This document shows, in pieces, positions 35,001-41,509 of a DNA stretch of 64,000 bases. The notes beneath the pieces were generated by a model that ran no database searches, was not told the origin of the DNA, and saw only the letters and a list, made by a program, of their open reading frames with translations. Numbering within the stretch: position 1 is the stretch's first letter; every line of letters begins with the position of its first letter. Where the stretch lies: contig JALFTI010000020.1 in the NCBI GenBank assembly GCA_022778585.1, positions 91,501 through 155,500 of the forward strand. Direction: 5' to 3'. This stretch comes from Pygmaiobacter massiliensis (GTDB lineage: Bacteria; Bacillota; Clostridia; Oscillospirales; Ruminococcaceae). Made by a program: the position numbers and the translations under genes.

Positions 35001-37898
35001 GCCGGAACCAAGACCATCAACGACCGCGACCTGACCCAAGGCGAGTTTGGCTTTGTACTGACCGCACAGGCCGGTGCTCCGCTGTACGATGGTTCCAACA
35101 AGGTATCCAGCAAGACGGTGTACAATAACGCGGATGGCAGCTTTACCATCAACGGGCTCAATTATACCGAGCTGGATCTGGGCAAGACCTATACCTATGT
35201 GCTGACTGAGGCTGGCAGCGACAAGAATGGCGTGACTACCGACTCTACCAGCTATACCATTACCGTGGTGGTAGCGGACAGCGAGCAGAGCGACGGCACC
35301 CTGACCTTTACGGTGAACGGTTCGGCCGTGGCCAATAATGGTACCTACACTGTGGCCCCTGCCGAAGGCAAGGAAGCTACATTTGAAAACACCTATGAAG
35401 CTTCCGCAAGCTTTGTGCTGGGCGGCAGCAAGGTGATCAACGACCGCGACCTGACCGAAGGCGAGTTTAGCTTTGTGTTGGCAGATGACGAAGGCCAGCT
35501 GGACACCACTGTAAACAGCGGCAATGGCAGCTTCCGTTTTGACGCTATCACCTATGACCAAACCGATATTGGCAACACCTATACCTATACCGTAACCGAA
35601 GCGGATACCGACAAAAACGGTGTCGGCAAGGACGAAACCACCTACACCGTAACCGTGGCCGTGGGCTATGACAGCCAGGCTGACAGCATGGTGCTGACCG
35701 TGACCGGCGCAAGCCTGCAAAACGGCGTGTACCAGCTGGATGCCACCGCTGGCAAGGATGCTTCCTTCGAGAACACCTATGCAGCCCAGACCAGCGAGGA
35801 GATTGCCGGCAGCAAGACCCTTGCAAATGATGCCATTACCGAAGGCCAGTTCAGCTTCATCCTGACCGGCACCGACGAGGCAAGCCAGGCTAAGGTTGAC
35901 CTGCTGGAAAATGCGGAAAATGGTACCTTGACCGTTTTGAACGGTGCGGCAGACGCAAACGGCGTTGCCTCCTTCACCTTCGGTTCGATTCCTTACACCC
36001 AGGCCGATATTGGTGAAACCTACACCTACACCGTCGCCGAAGTTAATGGTGGCGTGGGCGGCTTCACCTACGACTCCAGCAGCTTTACCGTGACCCACAC
36101 GGTGGGCTACGACGCGGCCAGCGACGAGCTGACTGTGACAGTGGCCTACACTTCCAGCACATCCGGTGCAGTTAGCGGCATTGCTTTTGCCAACCTCTAC
36201 GAGGCAGAAGGCGAAGTGGTGCTGAGAGCTTCCAAACAGCTGGAAGGCCGCGAACTTGCTGCTGACCAGTTCGAGTTCACCCTCTATGCAGACGACCAGA
36301 GCACCGTGCTTGGCACCGCCAAGAACGACGCGGCCGGCAATGTGGTGTTTGACGCCATTGCATATGATGAAAGCGACATGGGCAATACCTACACCTATTA
36401 CATTCATGAAACCAGTGCACAGGCCGATGGCTATACCAACGACACCGCCTGGTACGAAGTGAGGGTGGCCGTTGCCAATAACGGCGACGGAACCTTGTCC
36501 ACCGAGGCTACCTATGTGGGCGCCGAGGACAACACGCTGGTTATCACCAACACCTATGAGGCTGCTGGCAGTGTCCAGGTGACCGGCGGAAAGATTTTGG
36601 AGAATACAGCTGATCGTCCGTTGATGGAAGATGAGTTTGAGTTCACCATGGTTCCGCAGAACGGCGCGCCGATGTACATTGCTGGTGAAAACGAGGGCGA
36701 GCGGATTGAAAAGACCAGCCTGACCGTTTCGAACGCGGCAGACGGCAGCATCGTCTTCCCCGAACTGATTTACACCCAGGATGATGTAGACCAGGCAACC
36801 AAGCAGGCGGTTTATGACTACCTGGTAAGCGAGGTAAAAGGCACCGACGGCACCGTTACCTATGACGAAAATGTCTTCACCGTGCGGGTGACCGTTTCGG
36901 ACGAAGCTGGCAACGGCGAGCTGGCTGTGACCTACCAGGTGCTGGATTCTGAAGGCAATTTGGCCGATGGCGTAGGCTTTGAAAACACCTACGACACTGT
37001 GAACCTGGCAGTGAACAAGGTTTGGGAAGACAACAACAATGCTGATCGGCTGCGTCCGCTCAGCATCACCTACAACCTGTTGGCGAACGGTGAAGAGGTT
37101 GCCGAAGCCACGGTTGGCCAGGCACATGGCTGGCAGGCTGTGTTTAAGAACTTCCCCAAGTACGATGAAAACCATGAAGAGATCATCTACACCATTACCG
37201 AGGACAGCGTGGAATACTACGCTACCGAAGTAACAATGGGTGACGCCGTTGTGGACAATACTTTGACCGAGCAGGTTGTGACGGTGACCAACACCATTCA
37301 GCTGGGCGATCTGACCATTTTGAAGATGGTGCCCAAGACCGACTATCAGCCTGAATTTGGCGAAGCTGTCTTTACCTTCACGGTGCAGAATGCAGCGGAT
37401 GAAACCCTGAGCTATACCGTGCCGCTGCAGATTGATGGCCATATGGAAGACGGTGATTATTATGTGGCCATGGCTACCCTGCGCGGGCTGCCGGTTGGCA
37501 CCTACACCGTAACCGAAGCCGATACCCTGCGGTATGAACTGGCCAGCGAACAGCCAGTCACTGTAGTGGTGCAAAGCTCTGCAAACGGCGGCGAGGTTAT
37601 GGTGGCCAGCTTCACCAACAAGCTCAGCAATGAGGAATACCTGTCCTGGGCTTCTGCGGTGGTGAATGTGTACGACCCGGCAAGCGGCGAGTATGTTCCC
37701 ACCAAGGTGACCGACATCATCACCGACGGGTTCATCGTGATCCACCAGGGTTCCGATGAACTGCCGACCGAAAATGTGACCGAAGATCCGTTTACCAACC
37801 CCGATGCACTGCCGGTGGATCCTACCATTAAGGATACGTCGCTTGGCGACGATGAAGATGGAGATCCGGATGGAGCAGGGCCGGACAACGAAGGTTGA
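26064..37898 (+). CDS. giant secreted protein: vWA domain plus 17 Spy0128/FctA-type isopeptide domains
   Basis: A 3944-aa secreted protein; ATG 26064 is 7 bases from AGGAGG. Signal peptide about 1-31 (ends ISALA). Then a Ser/Pro/Glu/Asp low-complexity region with STPES and 12-residue VVADDSAVEDDS-type repeats, a beta domain, a BIG2-like domain (about 420-500), and a von Willebrand A domain with MIDAS DTSSS at 542-546. Two or three Cna-like domains follow. From residue 1360 to 3645 there are 17 domains of about 130 aa; each has Lys in a GTKTL-like strand, Glu in a VTE-like strand and Asn in an FTNTY-like strand, the triad for intramolecular Lys-Asn bonds. A Cna_B domain starts at 3646. The C-terminus is acidic and has neither LPXTG nor a membrane helix. 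Pilus tip adhesins combine vWA and Cna domains; this is likely a stretchable matrix adhesin. Confidence 0.9.
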   Translation: METSKFKLWQRVLSLMLVVGLLAGALPISALAETTASADSLVVEYQPDSTPAEPDSVEPAPVQPTVPESGSVDSTPVDSTVTESTPESVPAQSTPESTPAESTPAESIPESSPESVPQDSSVVADDSAVEDDSVVADDSAVEDESEPEEEVVEQLTQVLAAEGATITVSYPSDAFEGDVQAVATLIAEESDKAAYDATQAALEQEAATNEAFDFTGFAAYDITFYNSENQPVEPLEGKAVSVNIQLDAQVLPEEAQDLQVVHVDDAMNTEVLTDAQVTVAPSSDTAAEVSFETLSFSTFVVTYYGAELRFYRVDQNGNQIGENLSEKNGSNSWTAVDNYAYPIDGYTYVGAYLGYSDGSEYDRDDDVNWIKYKSGKSGSWRYSDKGSQPSGDGDRLYSKDYAVYLVYKASSDYQFPGYAKLDMEQSMALQGISLPAGVTITEAVSSNNGIVTASVSGGAVVLYGVAAGTTQVTIKTSSGKQATVWVTVSSVPEGSTTSNEASRNKVITYDPSTGKYTLDLDITGAFSTTTSKTPVDVVFVLDTSSSMDNNARLSNAKEAIKALTNVLDQNEGVIATYSLVRFDGTAEGWYDDIPYDDSEVVTAWVSGSALRSSLSGVVLKKNVGTNYEAGLISAQDVLQNNASNSTKILIFLSDGQPTFHYDDEGYTGGGGSSTTSDDKNNPITFLGGMLSSFDRFYAIGCDLSGGGVLNDLVTTVNNGKGQGSAQYKAATSSTLVDIFKGIAKDLTTLTCTDVEITDYLSQYVDYNGNLQFKVMDSEGHEVDLVTAGLGEKKGDWWTGGTYIESYVDVTYDEASGSVTASLPTDYELKQGYTYHLTFEVEPSQAAYDYYAQYGSYPHTGEEGTGVTSDGKAGFFSNVDETTKVTYIYNGETIELDYPMPVVQIDTQTLSITKQLASGLAPDSQTSFSILLTVNGSVGYAGSYDIYEGSSKVGSGTASNGIITLKAGQTAKVNLPVGASYQVSEPEELMSDGYVLDSIQGATGTIVKGRDASATVTNKGATATLTIQKTITGVITAQDVKANLADLTFTYLEEGVAKTVTLSQFDNWAEWSASVEGSTQAGEQGFVFTKQVEVPAGSYTVTEGNAMVPGYSLEIQIAEGADSAVVEAGGSGTVAITNYYPKKADDSTVTFSATKTWLNEAPENWSVELKLVNASGSQVGDIKTATAANPTVTWEGLSASASYHVVEVVPANSDWEQVSAGSPEVTITEDYSLRTNNCNIKDFALPDNSFFLFSATNSLYKQYAGKFILIVPDFTDDATLAAIRLEGSKAGGRFNSMTAENTVVVRASEIGSGLSLANGKTITISGGNLHFSETSIWQQVLYMTYSKAYSQTVVNRTIPKTSVTLTGTKTLSGRALAENEFEVELLENGSVVTSGKVAADGSFSLQLNYTEEDIGTHTYTVQEKNTGLAGVSYDDTTYTVTVQVSQAEANGPLTVAVTGATLADGGSYVIDTAEGASTFTNSYSANGGFSVVGTKVMSPANRPIGAGEFTVVAAEYTSAEFTEVKEGGLSAQISVGTDGRFSLPLAFTQADVGTHYIRISETGSVENVQNSTATYDLTVVVQDNKDGTLSFQVGQASVGNGANVNLTSSGAAFTNTFTASAQAGISGTKTLTDESNTGKTVANTSFRFTLTGADEISKAKLGGTGSKTVSSDETGAFSFGNVTYNQDDIGKTFTYTVAEVNAGVKGYTYDDATYTVTHTVSYDQATKTIKVSEAVVGGSTITFANSYAAQGEAFGAGSTNTVANKQVPNGSLKAFTFSLYSDAELENLVSTANVDVNTGKVNFPAISYTQAGSYTYYMVENAVSLPGYTGSGDVYKIVVTMTDNGAGILVPSYSYSLIGQDGEEEEPSGDVPTIRNEYAASGSLSLTGTKTLDREILAGEFEVTVTEYTDDAFETVKESGKSDAANVGTDGNFALQLGFAISAEATDAGDHYFLVSETDKGDDKIDYDTTTYQLKVTVTDNTDGTLSFAVSKLVDDNWQALTGSGASYALAEGAAFANDYNDQVTSASISGTKTLSGRTLAADQFTFALQLTGKYATSDPEKTDLRTDEEKNAAADETTNNAAGDFSFGTKTYTDADNGLTYVYTVTEENDGAAGYTYDNAVYTVEDSIRFDASLNGGEGGLRVDRTILKNGAPVQEIGFANSYAALGSADIQLEKVLTGHTLEAGQFEFELRRGESFESGEFIETKSNDASGVVDLGELSFTQQDAGNTYTYWIKETSAQQPGYTNDTTAYKVTIQVTDNGDGTVSTDIQYYDANGRLDRDATKLVVTNSYEASGSISLTGEKQLAYRTEPIAEGEFAVEIFETDSTYALAEGADPIATAQVGADGSFTLPLSYAINADGTDAGEHYYLIREVQGSDSTIEYDTTEYKVQVTVTDDNDGTLSYTVVRKGESDTALTGNGSYALTSGATFTNTYKVTGDNTFNVTGEKSFNRQILSSDAFTIEMVQVTEQEGAYTPVPGVEPITATVSADGSFTLESRAYTGADIGNTYLYQVTEISGTDANIDYSDESYILNVTVVDDGDGSLSFTINDGSYDADHAYQLAEGAAFENHYSTEGSAQIQLTKRVTGGAMQAFTFTLYNDAACTDPVLGADGKPLTATAAADGSVVFAPISYDESALNADGTGKTFTYYVKEDANQAFVDAGYTLDDTAHKVTVALSDDTNGSLTATITYDGAQDNQLVVTNGYASSGTLTLTGTKQLAYRAEGIQEGEFTVEIFETDSSYEITQDAEALASVPVHADGSFDISLAYTNQTAGTHYYVVREAAGTDSNIDYDVTSYQLQVIVTDNNDGTLSYSVNGNSVGGNNSYAITTAPNATFTNTYKVTGDATFKVTGQKAINRTIKAGEFTFRMVEVNGQGTEIGTPVTATVQADGSFTLESAAFDASDIGKTYYYKVTEVLGSDENVDYDTDQSYTLTVLVVDDGDGSLSFNVNGEEGFNANNPYALTEGASFTNYYTAAGSISLAGTKTINDRDLTQGEFGFVLTAQAGAPLYDGSNKVSSKTVYNNADGSFTINGLNYTELDLGKTYTYVLTEAGSDKNGVTTDSTSYTITVVVADSEQSDGTLTFTVNGSAVANNGTYTVAPAEGKEATFENTYEASASFVLGGSKVINDRDLTEGEFSFVLADDEGQLDTTVNSGNGSFRFDAITYDQTDIGNTYTYTVTEADTDKNGVGKDETTYTVTVAVGYDSQADSMVLTVTGASLQNGVYQLDATAGKDASFENTYAAQTSEEIAGSKTLANDAITEGQFSFILTGTDEASQAKVDLLENAENGTLTVLNGAADANGVASFTFGSIPYTQADIGETYTYTVAEVNGGVGGFTYDSSSFTVTHTVGYDAASDELTVTVAYTSSTSGAVSGIAFANLYEAEGEVVLRASKQLEGRELAADQFEFTLYADDQSTVLGTAKNDAAGNVVFDAIAYDESDMGNTYTYYIHETSAQADGYTNDTAWYEVRVAVANNGDGTLSTEATYVGAEDNTLVITNTYEAAGSVQVTGGKILENTADRPLMEDEFEFTMVPQNGAPMYIAGENEGERIEKTSLTVSNAADGSIVFPELIYTQDDVDQATKQAVYDYLVSEVKGTDGTVTYDENVFTVRVTVSDEAGNGELAVTYQVLDSEGNLADGVGFENTYDTVNLAVNKVWEDNNNADRLRPLSITYNLLANGEEVAEATVGQAHGWQAVFKNFPKYDENHEEIIYTITEDSVEYYATEVTMGDAVVDNTLTEQVVTVTNTIQLGDLTILKMVPKTDYQPEFGEAVFTFTVQNAADETLSYTVPLQIDGHMEDGDYYVAMATLRGLPVGTYTVTEADTLRYELASEQPVTVVVQSSANGGEVMVASFTNKLSNEEYLSWASAVVNVYDPASGEYVPTKVTDIITDGFIVIHQGSDELPTENVTEDPFTNPDALPVDPTIKDTSLGDDEDGDPDGAGPDNEG
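32562..33782 (+). repeat. three-domain supermodule A-B-C, copy 1
   Basis: Domains 7, 8 and 9. Domain 7 opens GSADIQLEK, 8 opens GSISLTGEKQLAYRTE and 9 opens GDNTFNVTGEKSFNR. The same order of similar domains follows directly at 33783. Confidence 0.7.
33783..34985 (+). repeat. three-domain supermodule A-B-C, copy 2
   Basis: Domains 10, 11 and 12 open GSAQIQLTK, GTLTLTGTKQLAYRAE and GDATFKVTGQKAINR, matching copy 1 in order. The lengths are 1221 and 1203 bases, which suggests a tandem duplication of a three-domain block. Confidence 0.7.
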
Positions 37899-37915
37899 AA
37901 GGGAGGCGATCCATT

Positions 37916-38446
37916 ATGAAAAAGAATTTGAAACTTGCAGTTGTGGGCGCACTCCTGGTGGCCGTGCTGGGCGTTTGCCTGGCCGGCACCACCTTCGCCT
38001 ACTTTACCGATGCTGACGCACAGGGCGGTTATTACCGCCTGGGCTCGGTGGACACCGAGATTCGGGAGGACAACGAAGGCTGGGAGATTAAAAAGCCTTC
38101 GGTGACAAACACCGGAGACACCTCCTGCTATGTGCGGATGCGGTATGACATTTCTCAGTCGAATCTGGTAGAGGTAAATGCGCCGGCTCAAGGCTGGAGC
38201 GCCTCTGCGGATGGTTGGTTCTACTACAACAAGGCGCTGGAGCCGGGCGAAAGCACCACCCCGCTTTTTGACACGGTAAGCTTGGCAGAAGGCCGCGAGG
38301 CCGACGAGCTAGCAAACCTGAGAATCAGCCTTTATCAGGAGGCTGTACAGGCGGAACTGAATATTGACGGTACGATTTACACCGATGCTGAAGAGATCTG
38401 GAACCTGTATGAATCCGGGTTCCTCACCGAAAGCAGCAGCAGTTAA
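37916..38446 (+). CDS. SipW-dependent secreted protein, TasA/camelysin-like
   Basis: A 176-aa protein beginning MKKNLKLAVVGALLVAVLGV, with the LAGTTFAYFTD junction typical of signal peptides cut by SipW. The mature part has EIKKPSVTNTGDTSCYVRMRYDIS, a beta-rich pattern shared by TasA, camelysin and related proteins. TasA of Bacillus forms matrix fibres. This protein starts 17 bases after the giant gene and is followed by the dedicated signal peptidase. It ends in a Ser-rich tail. Homology to TasA itself is only at fold/pattern level. Confidence 0.82.
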   Translation: MKKNLKLAVVGALLVAVLGVCLAGTTFAYFTDADAQGGYYRLGSVDTEIREDNEGWEIKKPSVTNTGDTSCYVRMRYDISQSNLVEVNAPAQGWSASADGWFYYNKALEPGESTTPLFDTVSLAEGREADELANLRISLYQEAVQAELNIDGTIYTDAEEIWNLYESGFLTESSSS

Positions 38447-38502
38447 CTGCCTGATCCCAATCAACCGGTATTCAGGATCGAGGCAGATAAAGGAGCAAAA
38501 CA

Positions 38503-39006
38503 TTGGCCCGTAAGATTTTGAACGCATTGACCTGGCTGATTTTGGCCTGTATGATTTTATTTGCAGCGGTGCTGCTGGTGCCCCGGCTGATGGGGTTGCA
38601 GATGTACGCTGTGCTTACAGGCAGCATGCAGCCCGCAATCCCGGCTGGCGCGCTGGTATACACCGAGCAGGTGCAGGCCGGGCAGCTAAAACAGGGAGAT
38701 GTTATTACCTTCCGTCAGGGAAGCGGTGCGGTGGTAACCCACCGGATCGTGTCTATTGATGAAGAAGGCAATATCACTACCAAAGGCGATGCCAACAATG
38801 TCGAAGATCAGGCCACCATCACGGCAGCCCAGGTGATCGGGCGGGTGAAATTTCACCTGCCCGTCCTGGGGGCGCTGTGTGAATGGTTCAAAACCCGCAC
38901 CGGAATTTTGACTGTGACGGGTGTGCTGATTGTTTTGATCCTGTCTGTATTTTTGCCGGAGATTTTCTCCCATAATGGCAGGTCAGCCGGCAGAAAGAAA
39001 GACTAA
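38503..39006 (+). CDS. sipW: SipW-type signal peptidase I
   Basis: A 167-aa membrane protease starting at TTG 38503 behind AAAGGAG. The first helix (LTWLILACMILFAAVLLVPRLMG) is followed by AVLTGSMQPAIPAG with the catalytic Ser, VVTHRIVSID with His in place of the bacterial Lys, and GDANNVEDQATITAAQVIGRV. This Ser-His arrangement is that of the ER/archaeal type, as in Bacillus SipW. A second helix near the C-terminus anchors it. It should process the TasA-like proteins on either side (37916 and 39050). Confidence 0.92.
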   Translation: MARKILNALTWLILACMILFAAVLLVPRLMGLQMYAVLTGSMQPAIPAGALVYTEQVQAGQLKQGDVITFRQGSGAVVTHRIVSIDEEGNITTKGDANNVEDQATITAAQVIGRVKFHLPVLGALCEWFKTRTGILTVTGVLIVLILSVFLPEIFSHNGRSAGRKKD

Positions 39007-39049
39007 GCTTTGAACCAAATTCTTGATACAGAAAGAAGGAGACCGCAAA

Positions 39050-39673
39050 GTGAAAAAGAAACTGTTGTTAGCTTGCATGGTGGTCTGCATTCTGGCGGTG
39101 GCATTGGTAGGCGGCAGTTTGGCTGCTACCACCTATACCACCAACCGCAACATTTACAGCAATGTGCAGACTCCCACGCTGCAGGTAAATTTGACCTCTG
39201 ATGCACTCGCGGATGACACCAAAGCAAAACCTGGGGACGTAATTGCCCAAAACTATGCAGCGGTCAATCCCGAAACAAACACAAACATTACCGAATACAT
39301 TCAGGTTACCATTACCAAATATTGGCAGGACGCAAACGGCACCAAAATTTTTGACAAGGATGCCAACAAAATTGCCCTGAACCTGGCCAACCAGGAAAAC
39401 TGGCTGGTGCTGCGTGAAACCAGCGAACAGTTGGTGCTGGTGTACAATAAGCCGGTAGCACCCGGTGAAAGCACCGGTGTCTTTCTGGAAAGCCTGACCT
39501 TGGATTCCAACCTGAGCGGCTATTCCGGCTGCAAGGTAGGTTTGGATGTAACCGCCCAGGCCGTACAGTATCAGGAAGGCGACAATGAGCTCAACGCGAA
39601 CGCGATCCTGAGCGCGTGGGGCGTTGTGGTCACGCTGGACGATACTGGCGCCATCACTGCGGTGTCGCGGTAA
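39050..39673 (+). CDS. second SipW-dependent secreted protein, TasA-like
   Basis: A 207-aa protein starting at GTG 39050 behind AAGGAGA. The signal peptide reads KKKLLLACMVVCILAVALVGGSLAATTYTTN in outline, with cleavage expected after the LAA. The mature part has NVQTPTLQVNLTSD, PGDVIAQNYAAVNPETNTNITEYIQVTIT and PVAPGESTGVFLESLTLDSN, matching the pattern of the product at 37916 (PGEST in both). It may be the second fibre or an anchoring subunit. It follows sipW by 43 bases and precedes the sortase substrate by 16. Confidence 0.82.
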   Translation: MKKKLLLACMVVCILAVALVGGSLAATTYTTNRNIYSNVQTPTLQVNLTSDALADDTKAKPGDVIAQNYAAVNPETNTNITEYIQVTITKYWQDANGTKIFDKDANKIALNLANQENWLVLRETSEQLVLVYNKPVAPGESTGVFLESLTLDSNLSGYSGCKVGLDVTAQAVQYQEGDNELNANAILSAWGVVVTLDDTGAITAVSR

Positions 39674-39689
39674 AAAGGAGGAGAGCAAT

Positions 39690-40442
39690 ATGATGAAAAA
39701 ACGGATCTCTTCCCTGGTGTTGGTACTGGCGCTGGCTGCCAGCTTCTGTGTTAGTGCCTTTGCGGCAGATGCCTCTTCCACCATCTCCTACACCGGCAGC
39801 GAACTGCAGGTAACCAATGGGGATGTAAACTTTGCTGATATGCTGCCCGGCACCAGCCGCAGCCAGGAAATTATTCTGGTGAACAATTCGGAAAAGACGG
39901 CAGATTTTTATATGGATCTGCAGGTGCTGCAGGCGCTGGAGGATGGCGGTGCACAGGGTGCGCTTTATGACTTTGCCCTAAGCATTACCACCGATGAAGG
40001 AACCAATTATGTGTACGGCACCGACGCCAACGGCAATACTGTGGGCGGCGAAGGCAGCGCTGGCATGTATGAGCTGAACAGCGACCTGAACACCCTGACT
40101 GCTTCCAGTGAAGGTAGCTGGATGAATGTAGCCCGCCTGGAGCCGGGCAAAAGCGCCACTGTTAACTTTTCGCTGAGCTTGGATGGTACCGCAACTGCTA
40201 ATGATTATCAGGACCAGTTGGGTCAGTTCGGCTTCCAGTTCCGCTGCTCAGATACGGAAAATACCGTTATTACCGAAGAGCGGGTGGAAAATACCGTGGT
40301 AACCGTGATCAATACGGTAGTACGCCAGGTGCAAACCGGTGATAATGCCCCCATTATACTGCTTGTTACCATCATGGCAGTGGGTGTGTTGCTGCTGGTA
40401 TTTCTGGTGGTGCGCCGCAAAAAACACAAAATGGAGGTCTAA
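39690..40442 (+). CDS. cell-wall anchored surface protein with sortase signal
   Basis: A 250-aa protein behind AAAAGGAGGAG. Signal peptide about 1-25 (VSAFAADAS). The beta-rich middle has GDVNFADMLPGTSRSQEIILVNNSEKTADFYMDLQV, like Ig-fold proteins that bind other wall components. The C-terminus is a sorting signal: VRQVQTGDNAP, a hydrophobic helix (IILLVTIMAVGVLLLVFLV) and the charged tail VRRKKHKMEV. The motif is a QVQTG variant rather than LPXTG. The sortase 117 bases downstream is the obvious enzyme to attach it. Confidence 0.85.
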   Translation: MMKKRISSLVLVLALAASFCVSAFAADASSTISYTGSELQVTNGDVNFADMLPGTSRSQEIILVNNSEKTADFYMDLQVLQALEDGGAQGALYDFALSITTDEGTNYVYGTDANGNTVGGEGSAGMYELNSDLNTLTASSEGSWMNVARLEPGKSATVNFSLSLDGTATANDYQDQLGQFGFQFRCSDTENTVITEERVENTVVTVINTVVRQVQTGDNAPIILLVTIMAVGVLLLVFLVVRRKKHKMEV

Positions 40443-40462
40443 TAAGACCTTTCCCAAAACGA

Positions 40463-40511
40463 TATAATAGACCAGTCATACAAGGCCGGCTGCCAAAGGG
40501 CGGCCGGCCTT
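40463..40511 (+). promoter_or_regulatory. TATAAT and leader hairpin before sortase gene
   Basis: TATAAT at 40463-40468 has no good -35. It is followed by AAGGCCGG (40482-40489) paired with CCGGCCTT (40504-40511). There is no T run, so this is not a clear terminator; it may mark an internal promoter or limit sortase expression. Confidence 0.35.
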
Positions 40512-40559
40512 GGCTGGTATTCGGACAAACCGCTCAGGTTTTGAAAAGGAGAAAGATAA

Positions 40560-41327
40560 ATGGAACAATCCCAAAAGAAAAAAAGCAAACGGGGCGGTTG
40601 GCTTATTTGGCTGGTGGCAGTGCTTTTGGTTTTGGTGCCGGGCTTTATGCTGGGTAAAATTTTGCTGCAGTATAAAGGCGCGCGGGACGAATACCGCCAG
40701 CTTGCCCAAACCTATACCACCGTAACGCAGCAGGGGGAGAGCCAGCTCCGGGAGATTGATTGGGAAGGCCTCAAAGAGCAAAACCCACAGGTGATTGGCT
40801 GGATTCAGATGGATTCCATTGAATTGCTGGACTATCCCATTGTTCAGGGTGAAGATAATGGCTGGTACCTTACCCATTCTTATACAGGTGCATACCGGCC
40901 TGCAGGTGCTATTTTTATGGAATGCCAAAACGACCCGGCTTTTGTTGACCTGCATACCATTGTGTATGGCCATAATGTTAAGGATGGTTCGATGTTCGGC
41001 GGGCTCACCCAGTATATGGAAAAATCGTTTTGGGAAGAAAACGGCGGAGATTTTCTGCTTTATACACCGGCAGGGGTTTGGAAGTATAAAATCTTCTCGG
41101 TAGAACAGACGCAGTCGGAAGACCCGGCCTGTTATACCATCGGTTTTGCACCAGGAGAGGAGTACGAGGCTTTTTTGCAGGCCATGAAGGACCGCTCGGT
41201 TTATGATACCGGTGTAGAGGTGGATGGAGACGATTATGTGATCACCCTTTCCACCTGCGTTTCGGGTGATTCGCAGAGCAGTGAGAGAATGGCGGTACAT
41301 GCAAAGTGCATGCAGCAGCTACAGTAA
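40560..41327 (+). CDS. srtB: class B sortase
   Basis: A 255-aa transpeptidase with an N-terminal membrane helix (GGWLIWLVAVLLVLVPGFMLG) and extracytoplasmic domain. IGWIQMDSIELLDYPIVQGEDNGWYL is the class B core; the catalytic residues are His in TIVYGHNVKDG, Cys in ITLSTCVSGD and Arg in SSERMAVHAKC. It joins sorting-signal proteins to the peptidoglycan. Its likely substrate is the QVQTG protein just upstream. GAAAAGGAG precedes the ATG. No other sortase is in the window. Confidence 0.95.
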   Translation: MEQSQKKKSKRGGWLIWLVAVLLVLVPGFMLGKILLQYKGARDEYRQLAQTYTTVTQQGESQLREIDWEGLKEQNPQVIGWIQMDSIELLDYPIVQGEDNGWYLTHSYTGAYRPAGAIFMECQNDPAFVDLHTIVYGHNVKDGSMFGGLTQYMEKSFWEENGGDFLLYTPAGVWKYKIFSVEQTQSEDPACYTIGFAPGEEYEAFLQAMKDRSVYDTGVEVDGDDYVITLSTCVSGDSQSSERMAVHAKCMQQLQ

Positions 41328-41436
41328 ACCCTTGTTGTGGCCATACATGCAGGGCGGCTGTGCCATGAAAACAGTCGATTAAAAAATTAAAAAAAACAAT
41401 GATTTTAAATTAAAATATTAACTTCATCTATTAAAA

Positions 41437-41468
41437 TTAACCGAACCTTTACCCCCGTCTGGTATATT
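41437..41468 (+). promoter_or_regulatory. SARP-type operator and -10, second surface gene
   Basis: Heptamers TTAACCG (41437-41443) and TTTACCC (41448-41454), 4 bp apart, then 8 bp to the -10 TATATT (41463-41468). The 17-base core differs from that at 25460 by one base and the distance to the -10 is the same. It should place the gene at 41510 under the same regulator. Confidence 0.7.
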
Positions 41469-41509
41469 TTTAATAGCAGTTAACCCAAAGATTGAAAGAG
41501 GTGCAAACG

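Larger units (their letters stand above)
30141..36998 (+). repeat. 17 tandem FctA-like domain repeats
   Basis: Approximate domain starts are 30141, 30522, 30921, 31311, 31704, 32130, 32562, 32946, 33372, 33783, 34182, 34587, 34986, 35406, 35790, 36210 and 36567. Units are 380-430 bases. All starts fall in the same codon phase. Related pairs are domains 2 and 5, 3 and 15, 13 and 14, 7 and 16. Confidence 0.85.

Noticed and set aside
30141..36998. Regular repeats that could suggest a CRISPR or satellite array
   Set aside because: The units are 380-430 bases, keep a single reading frame and encode folded domains; there are no short identical repeats with spacers.
26943..37745. A 3600-codon open frame on the minus strand
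   Set aside because: It is the exact codon-aligned complement of the giant surface gene, has no ribosome-binding site, and is explained by lack of TTA, CTA and TCA codons on the sense strand.
37860..37898. Sorting signal at the end of the giant protein (ALPVDP)
   Set aside because: It is not followed by TG, a hydrophobic helix or a basic tail.
41444..41462. ECF sigma-like promoter (GAACC followed by CGTC)
   Set aside because: The two parts are only about 8 bp apart instead of 16-17, and the copy at 25460 lacks CGTC. The SARP-type repeat explains both sites better.
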